From an uncultured Methanobrevibacter sp. (lineage in GTDB: Archaea; Methanobacteriota; Methanobacteria; Methanobacteriales; Methanobacteriaceae): a DNA stretch of 11,745 nt. Positions within the stretch are counted from its first letter, which is position 1, and every line of letters starts with the position of its first letter. The stretch is from assembly GCA_946611495.1 (NCBI GenBank), contig CAMODR010000014.1:1-11745 (forward strand). The letters run 5' to 3'. This document shows, in pieces, positions 5,607 through 11,745 of this stretch. Position numbers and translations under genes: made by a program. The notes beneath the pieces are model-generated. The model worked only from the letters and a program-made list of their open reading frames with translations, was not told the DNA's origin and searched no databases.

Positions 5607-6233
5607 CTACTCCCTATTCCATGCCAATAAATCTGGTCTGAATTTTTCAAGAGCGTAAAGAACAATTACGGTTAAAACACCTTCAATTATACCAATAAAT
5701 GCGTGGTAAAGTGCCATAGAAGCCACACCAACATCTAATGGGAAAGTTCCAGCAATGAACATTTCAATTGCTGCAACAACTGCTGCAATTAAAGTTGCAA
5801 GCCATGCTGCAATAAATGCTGAAGGGTATTTTCCAATAACTCCTTGTAAGCCTTTGAAAGTATAAAGACCAACGAATCCACCAACAATTGCCATGTTTAA
5901 TACGTTTGCACCTAATGCAGTGATTCCACCGTCTCCAAAGAATAATGCTTGGATAAGTAACACTGCAGTAAATACAAGTACTGCTGCTTCAGGAGCCATA
6001 AATACAATAGCTACTAAAGCTCCACCTACCATGTGTCCACTGGTACCAAATGGAATTGGCATATTCATGGACATGATAGCAAATATACCTGCTGCTAAAA
6101 CAGCGAGTAAAGGTATACGTTTCTCATCAAGATTTTTCCTTGCCCATTTACCTGAGAAGTATAATGCAATTATTAAGATTACATAATAGATTGCACATTG
6201 AGCAAGAGGTATAAAACCATCAGGTATATGCAT
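5607..6233 (-). CDS. cbiM: ECF transporter substrate-binding membrane protein CbiM/NikM
   Basis: The substrate-specific (S) component for Co2+ or Ni2+ import. The 208-residue protein begins with MHIPDGF, the hallmark N-terminus in which Met1 and His2 are metal ligands. The third ligand, His67, is exactly in place (TSGHMVGG, residues 64-71). About six hydrophobic segments span the rest, which is the normal length without a fused PDGLE domain. Translation starts at ATG 6233, with GGAGG (6245-6241) 7 nt before it. A TATA-like TTATATAT at about 6312-6302 gives a short leader, and a GTAATAC box (6315-6326) sits directly against it, consistent with repression at high metal. cbiN follows after 8 bp. 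Cobalt and nickel cannot be separated from this sequence alone. Confidence 0.92.
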   Translation of the reverse strand: MHIPDGFIPLAQCAIYYVILIIALYFSGKWARKNLDEKRIPLLAVLAAGIFAIMSMNMPIPFGTSGHMVGGALVAIVFMAPEAAVLVFTAVLLIQALFFGDGGITALGANVLNMAIVGGFVGLYTFKGLQGVIGKYPSAFIAAWLATLIAAVVAAIEMFIAGTFPLDVGVASMALYHAFIGIIEGVLTVIVLYALEKFRPDLLAWNRE

Positions 6234-6314
6234 ATTTTTTCCTCCATATTTATATCTTATATGAAATCAATTAATCCTTAATTTCACATATAAAAATAAA
6301 AAAATATATAAGCA

Positions 6315-6557
6315 GTAATACTTTTTAGAAAATATTATTAAAAAAAGTAATACTTTTGCCAACTTTTTTTAATCCCCATTTATATAAAAGTATTACAGAA
6401 TACAAAAAATAATTAGTTATTTTAATATTTTAAGGAATATTTAACCAATTTGAGTACAATCAGTTAAATATACAGTTTAATATTTAAAATAAGGATATAT
6501 AAAACTTTGTTTTGTATTACAAAAAAGCAAAAATTAATCAAAAAAGTAATACTTTTT
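6315..6557. promoter_or_regulatory. cluster of five GTAATAC boxes upstream of cbiM
   Basis: Boxes in plus orientation, GTAATACTTTT, are at 6315-6326, 6347-6357 and 6546-6557. Inverted copies (GTATTAC) are at 6390-6396 (AAAAGTATTAC from 6386) and 6514-6520. The first two are 32 bp apart, the same spacing as at cbiQ. Three of the boxes lie next to TATA-like sequences (about 6302-6312, 6380-6388 and 6494-6502), so several promoters or a cooperative complex are possible. I infer a Ni/Co-responsive regulator. No such regulator gene is in the window. Confidence 0.6.
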
Positions 6558-6599
6558 CATAAGTAATAAAAAAATAAAAAATTTGTAATAAATCTTTAT

Positions 6600-7088
6600 T
6601 TAGCCATAAGAAGACAAAATAATAGCAAAAATAAAAAACAATAAAATAAAAATAATTTGAAAATAAATAAAATATTTTAAATTAATAAAAGAGTTAATAG
6701 AATAAAATAAATAATTTATATAAAAAAATAAGAACAATAAATAAAATTTTAAAAAAAAATAGATTAAAATGAATAATAATAAGAAATAATTAAAATAAAT
6801 CATTTAATAAAAATATAAAGAAATATTGATGAATTAAATAGAAATCAAAGAAAAATGAATAAGAATAAAAAAATGAAAAAATATTAAAAAATATAAAAAA
6901 TGATAAAAAAATGATAAAAATAATAAGAAAATAGTGAAAAAATATAAAAAATTATAAAAAAGTATAAGAAATACTGGAAAAAACTGTAAAAAATATAAAA
7001 AATGAAAAATATAAAAAATTAAAAATATAAAAAATTAGAAAATTAAAAATGAAAAATAGTTAAATTAATGAAAATAATGCTAAATCAA
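6600..7088. other. low-complexity A-rich spacer
   Basis: Nearly pure A/T, with strong strand bias: the plus strand is built of AAAAATATAAAAAATGATAAAA-like phrases. On the minus strand it supplies repeated U-tracts just downstream of the cysteine-rich protein gene, so it can act as a diffuse terminator. The open frame across 6600-6803 is a by-product of this composition (almost only Phe, Ile, Leu, Tyr, Asn). I see no gene or structured element here. Confidence 0.6.
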
Positions 7089-7283
7089 TTATTTTCCACG
7101 TGCTTTAAAAGCTTTTAATTTAGCTTGAAGTCTGCTAATATAATCAAACTCTTTTTCATATGATAAATCATTCATATATCCACATCTTGGACATTCTGCC
7201 TTGTTGCATCCTTTGCAACTGGCACAGCCAGAGCATCCTCCAGCCATTGGATCAAATTCAAAACCACACATTCTACATTGCAT
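7089..7283 (-). CDS. small cysteine-rich zinc-ribbon-like protein near feoB
   Basis: A 64-residue cytosolic protein with eight cysteines in its first 34 residues: CxxC at 3/6, a run of four cysteines spaced CxxC at 17, 20, 23 and 26, and CPRCGY at 31-36. A basic helical tail follows (about 42-64). CRMCGFEF at one end and CPRCGY at the other form a rubredoxin/zinc-ribbon pair of knuckles, with an inserted Cys cluster that could hold a second metal. Small proteins of this form accompany FeoAB in many anaerobes and archaea, and a metallochaperone or regulatory role has only been guessed. Start ATG at 7283 is preceded by GGTGGTGAT, and a TATA-like TTATATAAAT stretch lies at about 7319-7310, so it may have its own promoter. 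Confidence 0.7.
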   Translation of the reverse strand: MQCRMCGFEFDPMAGGCSGCASCKGCNKAECPRCGYMNDLSYEKEFDYISRLQAKLKAFKARGK

Positions 7284-7317
7284 GATATCACCACCTAAAT
7301 ATAATATTTATATAATT

Positions 7318-7381
7318 TAATAGAATTTATTTTAAATTTATAGAATTTTTTTAAATTTAATAGAATTTATTTTAATAAATT
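7318..7381. repeat. short tandem A/T repeats
   Basis: About three copies of a 20-21-bp phrase containing ATAGAATTTATTTTAAATTT lie in the gap between the ynfA-like gene and the cysteine-rich gene. They are probably slippage products. No function is visible beyond possible U-tracts. Confidence 0.35.
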
Positions 7382-7417
7382 AATAAAATGTTATAATAAC
7401 TTTTTAAATATAAGAGA

Positions 7418-7756
7418 TTATGCGATTGCCCTTGGCCAATACATAATAATGAAGACACCAATTAACGCTATACAAGCGCCAATGATATCAAACTGATCTG
7501 GAACCATATTATCCACTTTCCATCCCCATAGAACAGAAAGGGCTATGAATATTCCTCCATATGCTGCATAAGTTCTTCCAAATGTAGCAGGCTGAAATGT
7601 TGGAACGATACCATAGAGAATCAACAGGATTGCACCTAAGATTGCAAATTCAAAGCCTTTACCTTCTCTAATCCATAGCCAAATCAAGTATCCTCCGCCG
7701 ATTTCAAAAAAACCTGCAATAATAAAGAACAAAATTGATTTTAATGTATTTATCAT
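7418..7756 (-). CDS. UPF0060 (YnfA-like) membrane protein
   Basis: A small four-helix membrane protein of the UPF0060/YnfA family, related in architecture to small multidrug resistance transporters. Hydrophobic segments lie at about residues 4-24, 34-52, 61-79 and 87-106 of the 112-residue form. Family-typical features are the [19 protein letters not shown] first helix, the [13 protein letters not shown] segment and the C-terminal YWPR. I chose ATG 7756, with GGTG about 5 nt upstream. The frame stays open to a TTG at 7777, which lacks a suitable ribosome binding site. Substrate and role are unknown. Its position between feoB and the cysteine-rich gene may not mean shared function. Confidence 0.85.
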   Translation of the reverse strand: MINTLKSILFFIIAGFFEIGGGYLIWLWIREGKGFEFAILGAILLILYGIVPTFQPATFGRTYAAYGGIFIALSVLWGWKVDNMVPDQFDIIGACIALIGVFIIMYWPRAIA

Positions 7757-7881
7757 CAAAACACCAATATTCCCCAATTAATATTGAAATAATCAATCCT
7801 TATTTCATTTAATACCCATAATAAATCAATGATGAATAAACACTTAAGAAAAATAGCGCAAATATTAGGAATATTAAATCA

Positions 7882-7926
7882 AATAAAGAAAAAAATAAAA
7901 AATTAGGAAAAAGGTTAAATTAACCT
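7882..7926 (-). terminator. terminator at the end of feoB
   Basis: On the minus strand GGTTAA-TT-TAACC (7926-7914), which overlaps the feoB stop codon, is followed by TTTTTCCTAATTTTTT and further T-runs. This hairpin plus U-tract suggests that feoB ends its transcript before the ynfA-like gene. Confidence 0.65.
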
Positions 7927-9935
7927 AATCCTAAACCAAGTCCTACCATATAGAATATGAAGGACACGACATATGCAGTAATCAATGTTACAACAGACAT
8001 CATCAATGGATATTTCCATCCGCCAGTCTCTTGTTTGATTGCACCCAATGCAGCGAAACAAGGAATATAAAGCAATACAAATACCATAAATACATATGCT
8101 GTAAGTGGGGTAAAGATACCATGCATTGCTGCATTTATGGCGGCTCCCTCTTCGGCCACTCCAAAGAGTGAACTGAATGTTCCTACAACAACCTCTTTAG
8201 CAACTAATCCAAAGATTAATGCTACAGCAGGTTGCCATTCGCCAAATCCTAAAGGTGCAAATAGAGGTGCCACTACAGTACCAATAGTACCAATAGCACT
8301 TTCTTGAGATCCGTATTCAACTCCAGCAGGGAAGTAACTTAATATCCATATTACAATGGAAGCAACAAGAATAATAGTACCTGCTTTTCTAATGAATCCC
8401 CAAGATTTTTCAAGGGTGTGCATTAAAATACCTCTAATTGTAGGTAATTTATAATCAGGCAATTCCATTACAAATGGAGCGTCCATTTCACTAAATGTGG
8501 TTTTTCTTAATATGAATGCAACGATAATCGCTACAATAATACCTACTAAATATAAAGACAAGATTACTAAACTTTGGTTTGCAGCGAAGAATGCGCCTAC
8601 TAACAATAAGTATACTGGCATTCTTGCAGAACAAGACATGAATGGAACGATTAACATAGTGATTAATCTGTCCTTTTCGTTTTCCATTGTTCTGGTTGCC
8701 ATAATACCCGGTACACCACAACCAAATCCTAAAAGCATAGGGATAAATGCTTTACCATGTAATCCTACAAACTTGTGCATAAGCTTATCCATAACAAATG
8801 CTGCTCTTGCCAAGTATCCGCAGTCTTCAAGGAAACTTATAATCAAGAACAGAAGAACAATTTGTGGTATAAATACAAGTACACCACCTACTCCTCCAAT
8901 AAGTCCGTCTACGAGGAAGGAGGAAAGCATGGTTTCTCCAAGACTTGCAAGGATCCAATCACCAAGCATTCCGAAACATTCATCAATAAAGTCTTGGAAT
9001 GGTGCACCAAATGTAAATACAATTTCAAACATTGCATACATTATAAGAATAAATATTGGGAAACCTAATATTCTGTTTGTAACGATTCTATCGATTTTTT
9101 CTGAAATAGTTGCTTTAGCTGAAGCAGGTTTTGTAAGAGATTCTGCAAGCAATCCGTCAATGAATGCATATCTTCCATTTGCGATTACTTCTTCACTGCC
9201 TTCGCCAAAGATGCCTTTCAAGTGATCTTTAACTCTTTGAGTTTCATTAACAATATTATTTCTTTTTGAGGAACCCTCAATCTTTTCCTCTACAATCTCA
9301 TCGTTTTCGAGTAATTTGATTGCAGTCCAGAATGAAGGAACATCAAGTAAGTTTTTATCTTCTTCAATAGCAGCTTGCAATTCAGCCACATGCTCTTTTA
9401 GCTCACTGTTATAAACTAATCTTTCACTAGTGTTGACTGGATTATTTGCTGCTTCTTCAATAGTTTTGAGTAATTCTTCTTTACCTATATCACTATTTGC
9501 TTCAATCTCAACTACTGGAACTCCTAATAATTCAGAGAGCTTGTTTGCATTAATGGTATACCCTTTATCTTGAGCATATTTATTCATGTTTAATGCAATA
9601 ACCAAATTAGCTCCGAGTTCCATCATTTGAACAGTGAGATATAAGTTTCTTTCAATGTTAGCCGCATCAATAATGTTGACAATTACATCAGCATCTTCAT
9701 CTACAATGAAATCTCTTGATACGATCTCTTCCATTGAATGAGCACTTAAAGCATAGTTACCAGGTAAATCCACTACTTCCACTTCATTGCCATTATGCTT
9801 ATAATGACCTTTCGCTTGTGCTACGGTTTTACCAGGCCAGTTACCTACATGTTGGTTTAAACCAGTTAAATTGTTAAACAATGTGGTTTTACCTACGTTA
9901 GGGTTACCTGCTAAACCTATTTTGAGATTTGCCAT
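7920..9935 (-). CDS. feoB: ferrous iron transporter FeoB
   Basis: The main Fe2+ importer of anaerobes: a GTPase fused to a membrane channel. The 671-residue protein has an N-terminal G domain with G1 GNPNVGKT (10-17), the G2 threonine (T37) and G3 DLPG (56-59). A GDI/helical linker runs to about 275, and about eight membrane segments fill the rest. Conserved membrane motifs are present: [13 protein letters not shown] with its Cys, and [12 protein letters not shown]. The G4 site is odd: where NxxD is normal, the sequence is NMNK (116-119), so the Asp that reads guanine is Lys. The start at 9935 has AAAGGT upstream. It follows feoA after 332 bp containing no Fe box or clear TATA, so it is probably expressed from the feoA promoter region. 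Confidence 0.95.
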   Translation of the reverse strand: MANLKIGLAGNPNVGKTTLFNNLTGLNQHVGNWPGKTVAQAKGHYKHNGNEVEVVDLPGNYALSAHSMEEIVSRDFIVDEDADVIVNIIDAANIERNLYLTVQMMELGANLVIALNMNKYAQDKGYTINANKLSELLGVPVVEIEANSDIGKEELLKTIEEAANNPVNTSERLVYNSELKEHVAELQAAIEEDKNLLDVPSFWTAIKLLENDEIVEEKIEGSSKRNNIVNETQRVKDHLKGIFGEGSEEVIANGRYAFIDGLLAESLTKPASAKATISEKIDRIVTNRILGFPIFILIMYAMFEIVFTFGAPFQDFIDECFGMLGDWILASLGETMLSSFLVDGLIGGVGGVLVFIPQIVLLFLIISFLEDCGYLARAAFVMDKLMHKFVGLHGKAFIPMLLGFGCGVPGIMATRTMENEKDRLITMLIVPFMSCSARMPVYLLLVGAFFAANQSLVILSLYLVGIIVAIIVAFILRKTTFSEMDAPFVMELPDYKLPTIRGILMHTLEKSWGFIRKAGTIILVASIVIWILSYFPAGVEYGSQESAIGTIGTVVAPLFAPLGFGEWQPAVALIFGLVAKEVVVGTFSSLFGVAEEGAAINAAMHGIFTPLTAYVFMVFVLLYIPCFAALGAIKQETGGWKYPLMMSVVTLITAYVVSFIFYMVGLGLGLG

Positions 9936-9949
9936 ATTGTATACCTTTT

Positions 9950-9985
9950 GTAATTGATTAATTAATTCTGTAATTGATTAATTAA
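9950..9985. repeat. two direct copies of a 16-bp repeat before feoB
   Basis: GTAATTGATTAATTAA occurs at 9950-9965 and again at 9970-9985, 20 bp apart. It lies between the feoB ribosome binding site and the hairpin at 9986-10046. A tandem operator or a duplication are both possible. Confidence 0.55.
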
Positions 9986-10046
9986 AAAACATACTATGGA
10001 ATCACTGAAATTATAAATAGTTACTGAAATCAAAATAGTATGTTTT
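9986..10046 (-). other. inverted repeat in the feoA-feoB gap
   Basis: AAAACATACTA (9986-9996) and TAGTATGTTTT (10036-10046) form a perfect 11-bp stem around a 39-nt loop. The loop contains ACTGAAAT twice. In a feoA-feoB transcript it would be a hairpin shortly before feoB, perhaps protecting the RNA end or tuning feoB expression. Confidence 0.5.
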
Positions 10047-10069
10047 GCATCAATAAAAATTATAAAAAG

Positions 10070-10110
10070 CAATTAGAGACTTGAACCCCCATAAAAAGCT
10101 CTAAACCGCT
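10070..10110 (-). pseudogene. tRNA-like relic (D-arm and T-arm fragments)
   Basis: On the minus strand, AGCGGTTTAGAGC resembles the 3' half of a tRNA D-arm (GG in the loop, then GAGC). It is joined through TTTTTAT to GGGGGTTCAAGTCTC, a recognisable T-arm with a normal TTCAAGT loop. The acceptor 5' strand, the 5' D-stem and the anticodon arm are absent, so it cannot be a functional tRNA. It is the only G+C-rich island in this gap. A decayed tRNA, or an RNA element that mimics one, are both possible. Confidence 0.4.
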
Positions 10111-10111
10111 A

Positions 10112-10142
10112 TTATAAAATTTTTAGATTAAAAATTTTATAA
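10112..10142. other. perfect 14-bp A/T hairpin
   Basis: TTATAAAATTTTTA at 10112-10125 and its exact complement at 10129-10142 are separated by 3 nt. It lies directly before the tRNA-like island in the feoA-feoB gap. No T-run follows on the minus strand, so it is not an obvious feoA terminator. Confidence 0.6.
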
Positions 10143-10267
10143 GTATAAATTTATTAGTTTTAAATTTTCATATTAAAAATTTAAATTAATTGACTTTAGA
10201 AATTTAAATTTAGAATATTAAAATTTAAATATATATTTTTTAAAAAATAAATTTCATAAATCTGAAA

Positions 10268-10501
10268 TTATACTTCAACATCGATATTTTTAGCTTCTTC
10301 TTTTCTAAGACATACGGAGTATCCTTTTACCTTAATTTGCATAGGGTCTCCAAGAGGAGCTACTTTTTCTACTTCAATATTTGCTCCTTTAATAAATCCC
10401 ATACCGAGTAAATGTCTTTTTAATTCTAAATCTCCTCCAGATCCATAAGAAGCCAAAGTACCATGTTCTCCAGATTTGAGTTCACTTAATTTTTTTATCA
10501 T
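10268..10501 (-). CDS. feoA: ferrous iron transport protein FeoA
   Basis: A 77-residue cytosolic SH3-like protein that works with FeoB in Fe2+ uptake. Typical features are L-x-E-L-K-S-G near the start, RHLLGMGFIKGANIEV (about 29-44), the GDPMQIKVKGYSVCLRKEEA core (about 51-70) and a terminal NIDVEV strand. The start ATG at 10501 has GTGAGG (10516-10511) 9 nt upstream. A perfect Fe box lies 62 bp upstream (10563-10578), and a promoter between two more Fe boxes lies near 10790, so iron repression is likely. feoB follows on the same strand after 332 bp. Confidence 0.93.
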   Translation of the reverse strand: MIKKLSELKSGEHGTLASYGSGGDLELKRHLLGMGFIKGANIEVEKVAPLGDPMQIKVKGYSVCLRKEEAKNIDVEV

Positions 10502-10562
10502 AATTAAAACCTCACATAATATCTATAAATATTAACGTAATCATCTGATAATAGTAGGTAAA

Positions 10563-10578
10563 TTTAGGTATACCTAAA
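10563..10578. promoter_or_regulatory. Fe box proximal to feoA
   Basis: TTTAGGTATACCTAAA, fully palindromic. A weak TATA-like TTTATAG at about 10529-10523 on the minus strand lies too close to the ribosome binding site to explain a normal leader. This box may therefore act on a promoter just upstream of itself or on elongation from the 10790 promoter. Confidence 0.75.
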
Positions 10579-10746
10579 TCTATGTTTATTGGAATCTTAT
10601 TATTTTGAGGTATTTGTAGTTTAATTAAAATTTTTAAAATTTAGTTTTAAAAATGGGGATATTTTTAAAATTAATTGCATTGGTTTTTAAAAATATTTTT
10701 GGATTGTTGATTAAAATGAAAATAAAAAAATTACCAAACAAACAAA

Positions 10747-10762
10747 GTTAGGTCTACCTAAA
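10747..10762. promoter_or_regulatory. Fe box of the distal feo promoter, TATA-downstream side on the minus strand
   Basis: GTTAGGTCTACCTAAA, one mismatch from the palindrome. Centred 39 bp from the TATA centre at 10790-10797, it mirrors the start-site boxes of the two small RNAs (43 bp). Confidence 0.65.
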
Positions 10763-10789
10763 ACCTAATACTATTTTTCTACCTACTAC

Positions 10790-10797
10790 TATATAAA
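10790..10797 (-). promoter_or_regulatory. distal promoter (TATA) between two Fe boxes, probably reading towards feoA
   Basis: The minus strand reads CCTAAAC-TTTATATA-GTAGTAGG: a good TATA with a purine-rich element upstream. The near-symmetric TATATA means plus-strand use is not excluded. If it serves feoA, the leader is about 260 nt, has no open reading frame that I can find, and contains the proximal Fe box. Confidence 0.5.
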
Positions 10798-10798
10798 G

Positions 10799-10814
10799 TT
10801 TAGGTTTACCTAAT
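10799..10814. promoter_or_regulatory. Fe box overlapping the upstream side of the distal feo promoter
   Basis: TTTAGGTTTACCTAAT, centred 13 bp from the TATA centre, so it would cover the BRE on the minus strand. A repressor bound here would block TFB/TBP. Confidence 0.65.
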
Positions 10815-10886
10815 ACAATAATCAAAAATATATTATGAAAATTTGAAGGAAAAATTAAAAATTTGTTTTAAAAAAAAAATACAAAA

Positions 10887-11009
10887 AATAGGCCTAAAAT
10901 CATGAAAATTTAGGTTTGATTAAAAATAATTTAGGCACGATTAAACATTGATTTAGGCTTAACTAAAGAAAATTTTGGATTAACTAAATTTAAATTAGGT
11001 ATAACTAAA
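10887..11009 (+). promoter_or_regulatory. phased array of six degenerate Fe boxes
   Basis: Six copies start at 10887, 10909, 10930, 10952, 10973 and 10994, at intervals of 22, 21, 22, 21 and 21 bp (two helical turns). Five of the six fit the form (T/A)TT(A/T)GG-N4-A(C/T)TAAA: the left arm is kept, while the right arm drifts from CCTAAA to ACTAAA or ATTAAA. The first copy (AATAGGCCTAAAAT) fits less well. All face the same way. The array lies about 90 bp from the distal feo promoter and 420 bp before the gene at 11429. A TATA-like CATATAAAG follows at 11029-11037 and a stronger BRE/TATA (ACCGAATAATTTAAATAC) at 11046-11063. Confidence 0.6.
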
Positions 11010-11428
11010 CATATGTGCTTATTTTAGCATATAAAGCAAAATAAAACCGAATAATTTAAATACTAATAGTTACATAAAAAAGATTATCTCATAAAATAAT
11101 GTATCTATAAAATTAATAGCATGAAATTGTGAGAAAAGTTAAAATTTTTTAGGCGAAATTTGGAAAAATTTTACCCAAAATCGTGAAAAATTATTTGGCT
11201 TAATAAACTAGGATATAAAAATAATCAATGTATTTTTATTATCCAAAATAGATATTATAGTATTAATGTTATTTTTTAGGTTTACCAAAACTTTAAATAA
11301 AATTAACATTTAAACTATTAATAGAATTCAATGATATGAAATGAAAATTGTTAAAATATACAAATTTTAAAAACAATTTATCCCATTATCTTTGAATTAA
11401 TAAATTAAATTAAATAAAAGGTGATTAT
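11010..11428 (+). other. leader/promoter region of the last gene
   Basis: There is no gene. Possible plus-strand promoters are CATATAAAG (11029-11037), CCGAATAATTTAAATAC (11047-11063) and, nearest the gene, TTTAAATA (11293-11300) directly after an imperfect Fe box. Two further weak half-sites (TTTAGG at 11148, ATTTGG at 11193) are present. I see no structured RNA of the kind found at 3.1-3.9 kb. Confidence 0.4.
11275..11290. promoter_or_regulatory. imperfect Fe box upstream of the last gene
   Basis: TTTAGGTTTACCAAAA matches the box except for one base in the right arm. It abuts a plus-strand TATA-like TTTAAATA (11293-11300). The predicted start, near 11320, leaves a leader of about 110 nt before the gene at 11429. 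Confidence 0.5.
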
Positions 11429-11707
11429 ATGACTGGAAGACAAGAAATTTTTGACAAAATGTACGAACACAAACATGCTTTAATCTTCGCTGGTGGAATT
11501 GCAACTGCAATCATAGGTGCTAAAATCTTAAAATCTCAAACTACTAAAGATTACGCAGCTAAAGGAATGGCTAAAGTATTAACTTGCAAAAGTGAAATAG
11601 AAGAATCCATCCAAGACATTAAAGACAATGCAGAAGACATTCACACTGATGCAAAAGCTGCTCAAAAAGAAGCTATCTGCGTAGATGTAACCAAAGACGA
11701 CGAATAA
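11429..11707 (+). CDS. small one-helix membrane protein, DUF6110/DUF1490 (PacL)-like
   Basis: A 92-residue protein with a short polar N-terminus, one glycine-rich hydrophobic segment at about residues 17-34 (ALIFAGGIATAIIGAKIL) and a charged, probably helical tail rich in Glu, Asp, Lys and Ala, ending in KDDE. Cys53, His72 and Cys84 could bind metal. The layout resembles the small proteins next to P-type metal ATPases (DUF6110 in archaea and firmicutes; the DUF1490/PacL platform proteins of mycobacteria). I recall this from family knowledge and cannot confirm it by alignment. The start ATG has AGGTGA 4 nt upstream. The imperfect Fe box ahead suggests metal control. If the family call is right, the next gene beyond the window may be a metal-exporting P-type ATPase. 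Confidence 0.55.
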   Translation: MTGRQEIFDKMYEHKHALIFAGGIATAIIGAKILKSQTTKDYAAKGMAKVLTCKSEIEESIQDIKDNAEDIHTDAKAAQKEAICVDVTKDDE

Positions 11708-11745
11708 ATAAAATGATAAATGCATTTTAAAATATTCTTTAAATT

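Noticed and set aside
5893..6186. Plus-strand frame opposite cbiM
   Set aside because: cbiM is certain from MHIPDGF and His67; the opposite frame has no features.
6600..6803. Open frame on the minus strand encoding a Phe/Ile/Leu/Tyr-rich peptide
   Set aside because: It arises from an almost pure A/T low-complexity spacer, has no ribosome binding site, and its composition follows the base bias.
6834..7075. Repeated AAAAATATAAAAAATGA-like phrases as a CRISPR or iteron array
   Set aside because: There is no fixed unit, spacer or periodicity; it is simple-sequence drift.
7288..7304. TTTAGGTGGTGATATC before the cysteine-rich gene as a Fe box
   Set aside because: Only the left arm matches, and the sequence is explained by the ribosome binding site GGTGGTGAT.
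8497..9225. Long open frame on the plus strand opposite feoB
   Set aside because: It is antisense to a well-conserved membrane region of feoB, has no recognisable domain or ribosome binding site, and its codon pattern mirrors feoB.
11148..11198. Extension of the phased Fe-box array (TTTAGG at 11148, ATTTGG at 11193)
   Set aside because: Right arms are absent, the spacing is 45 bp, and the positions do not keep the 21-bp phase of the array, so they are too weak to call.

Overview
The window is very A+T-rich, with long A/T-only gaps, archaeal TATA boxes and purine-rich ribosome binding sites. Its gene content (energy-coupling-factor cobalt/nickel transporter, FeoAB, a short 2x[4Fe-4S] ferredoxin, a UPF0060 membrane protein) fits a methanogen of the Methanobacteriales, most likely Methanobrevibacter or a close relative. 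That assignment comes from recognising the proteins and base composition, not from a search.

Layout. The left edge holds the 5' part of a tRNA-Leu(UAA) on the minus strand. A plus-strand run follows: a 57-residue ferredoxin starting at TTG (352-525), a DUF4330-like membrane-anchored protein (620-1414) and a polytopic membrane protein resembling oligosaccharide repeat-unit polymerases (1474-2826). Then comes about 1.2 kb without a protein gene (2827-4090). From 4091 to 10501 all genes are on the minus strand, read right to left: feoA, feoB, a ynfA-like gene, a small cysteine-rich protein gene, cbiM, cbiN and cbiQ. After a 0.9-kb regulatory gap, a small one-helix membrane protein gene (11429-11707, plus) ends the window.

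The window is organised around metal homeostasis, with two different operator families. The first is a 16-bp palindrome, TTTAGGNNNNCCTAAA, which looks like a DtxR/IdeR-family iron operator ('Fe box' below). It occurs upstream of feoA (three copies), upstream of the last gene (one imperfect copy) and in pairs around two promoters in the 2.8-4.1 kb gap. The second is GTAATAC followed by a T-run, found five times upstream of cbiM and twice upstream of cbiQ. It is probably the site of a nickel/cobalt regulator.

The most unusual content is a pair of tandem, apparently non-coding transcription units on the minus strand (about 3420-3080 and 3897-3598). Each has a tRNA-like TATA promoter between two Fe boxes. 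Each predicted RNA has a 5' hairpin formed by the operator itself, a long stem, a hairpin presenting a conserved pyrimidine-rich loop, a single-stranded CUCC motif and a 3' hairpin, with U-tracts downstream. The stems differ in sequence between the copies but still pair. I propose that these are iron-responsive small regulatory RNAs. A second unusual element is a 21-22-bp phased array of six degenerate Fe boxes between the feo promoter region and the last gene.

No DtxR-type or NikR-type regulator and no ECF ATPase (cbiO) lies in the window.
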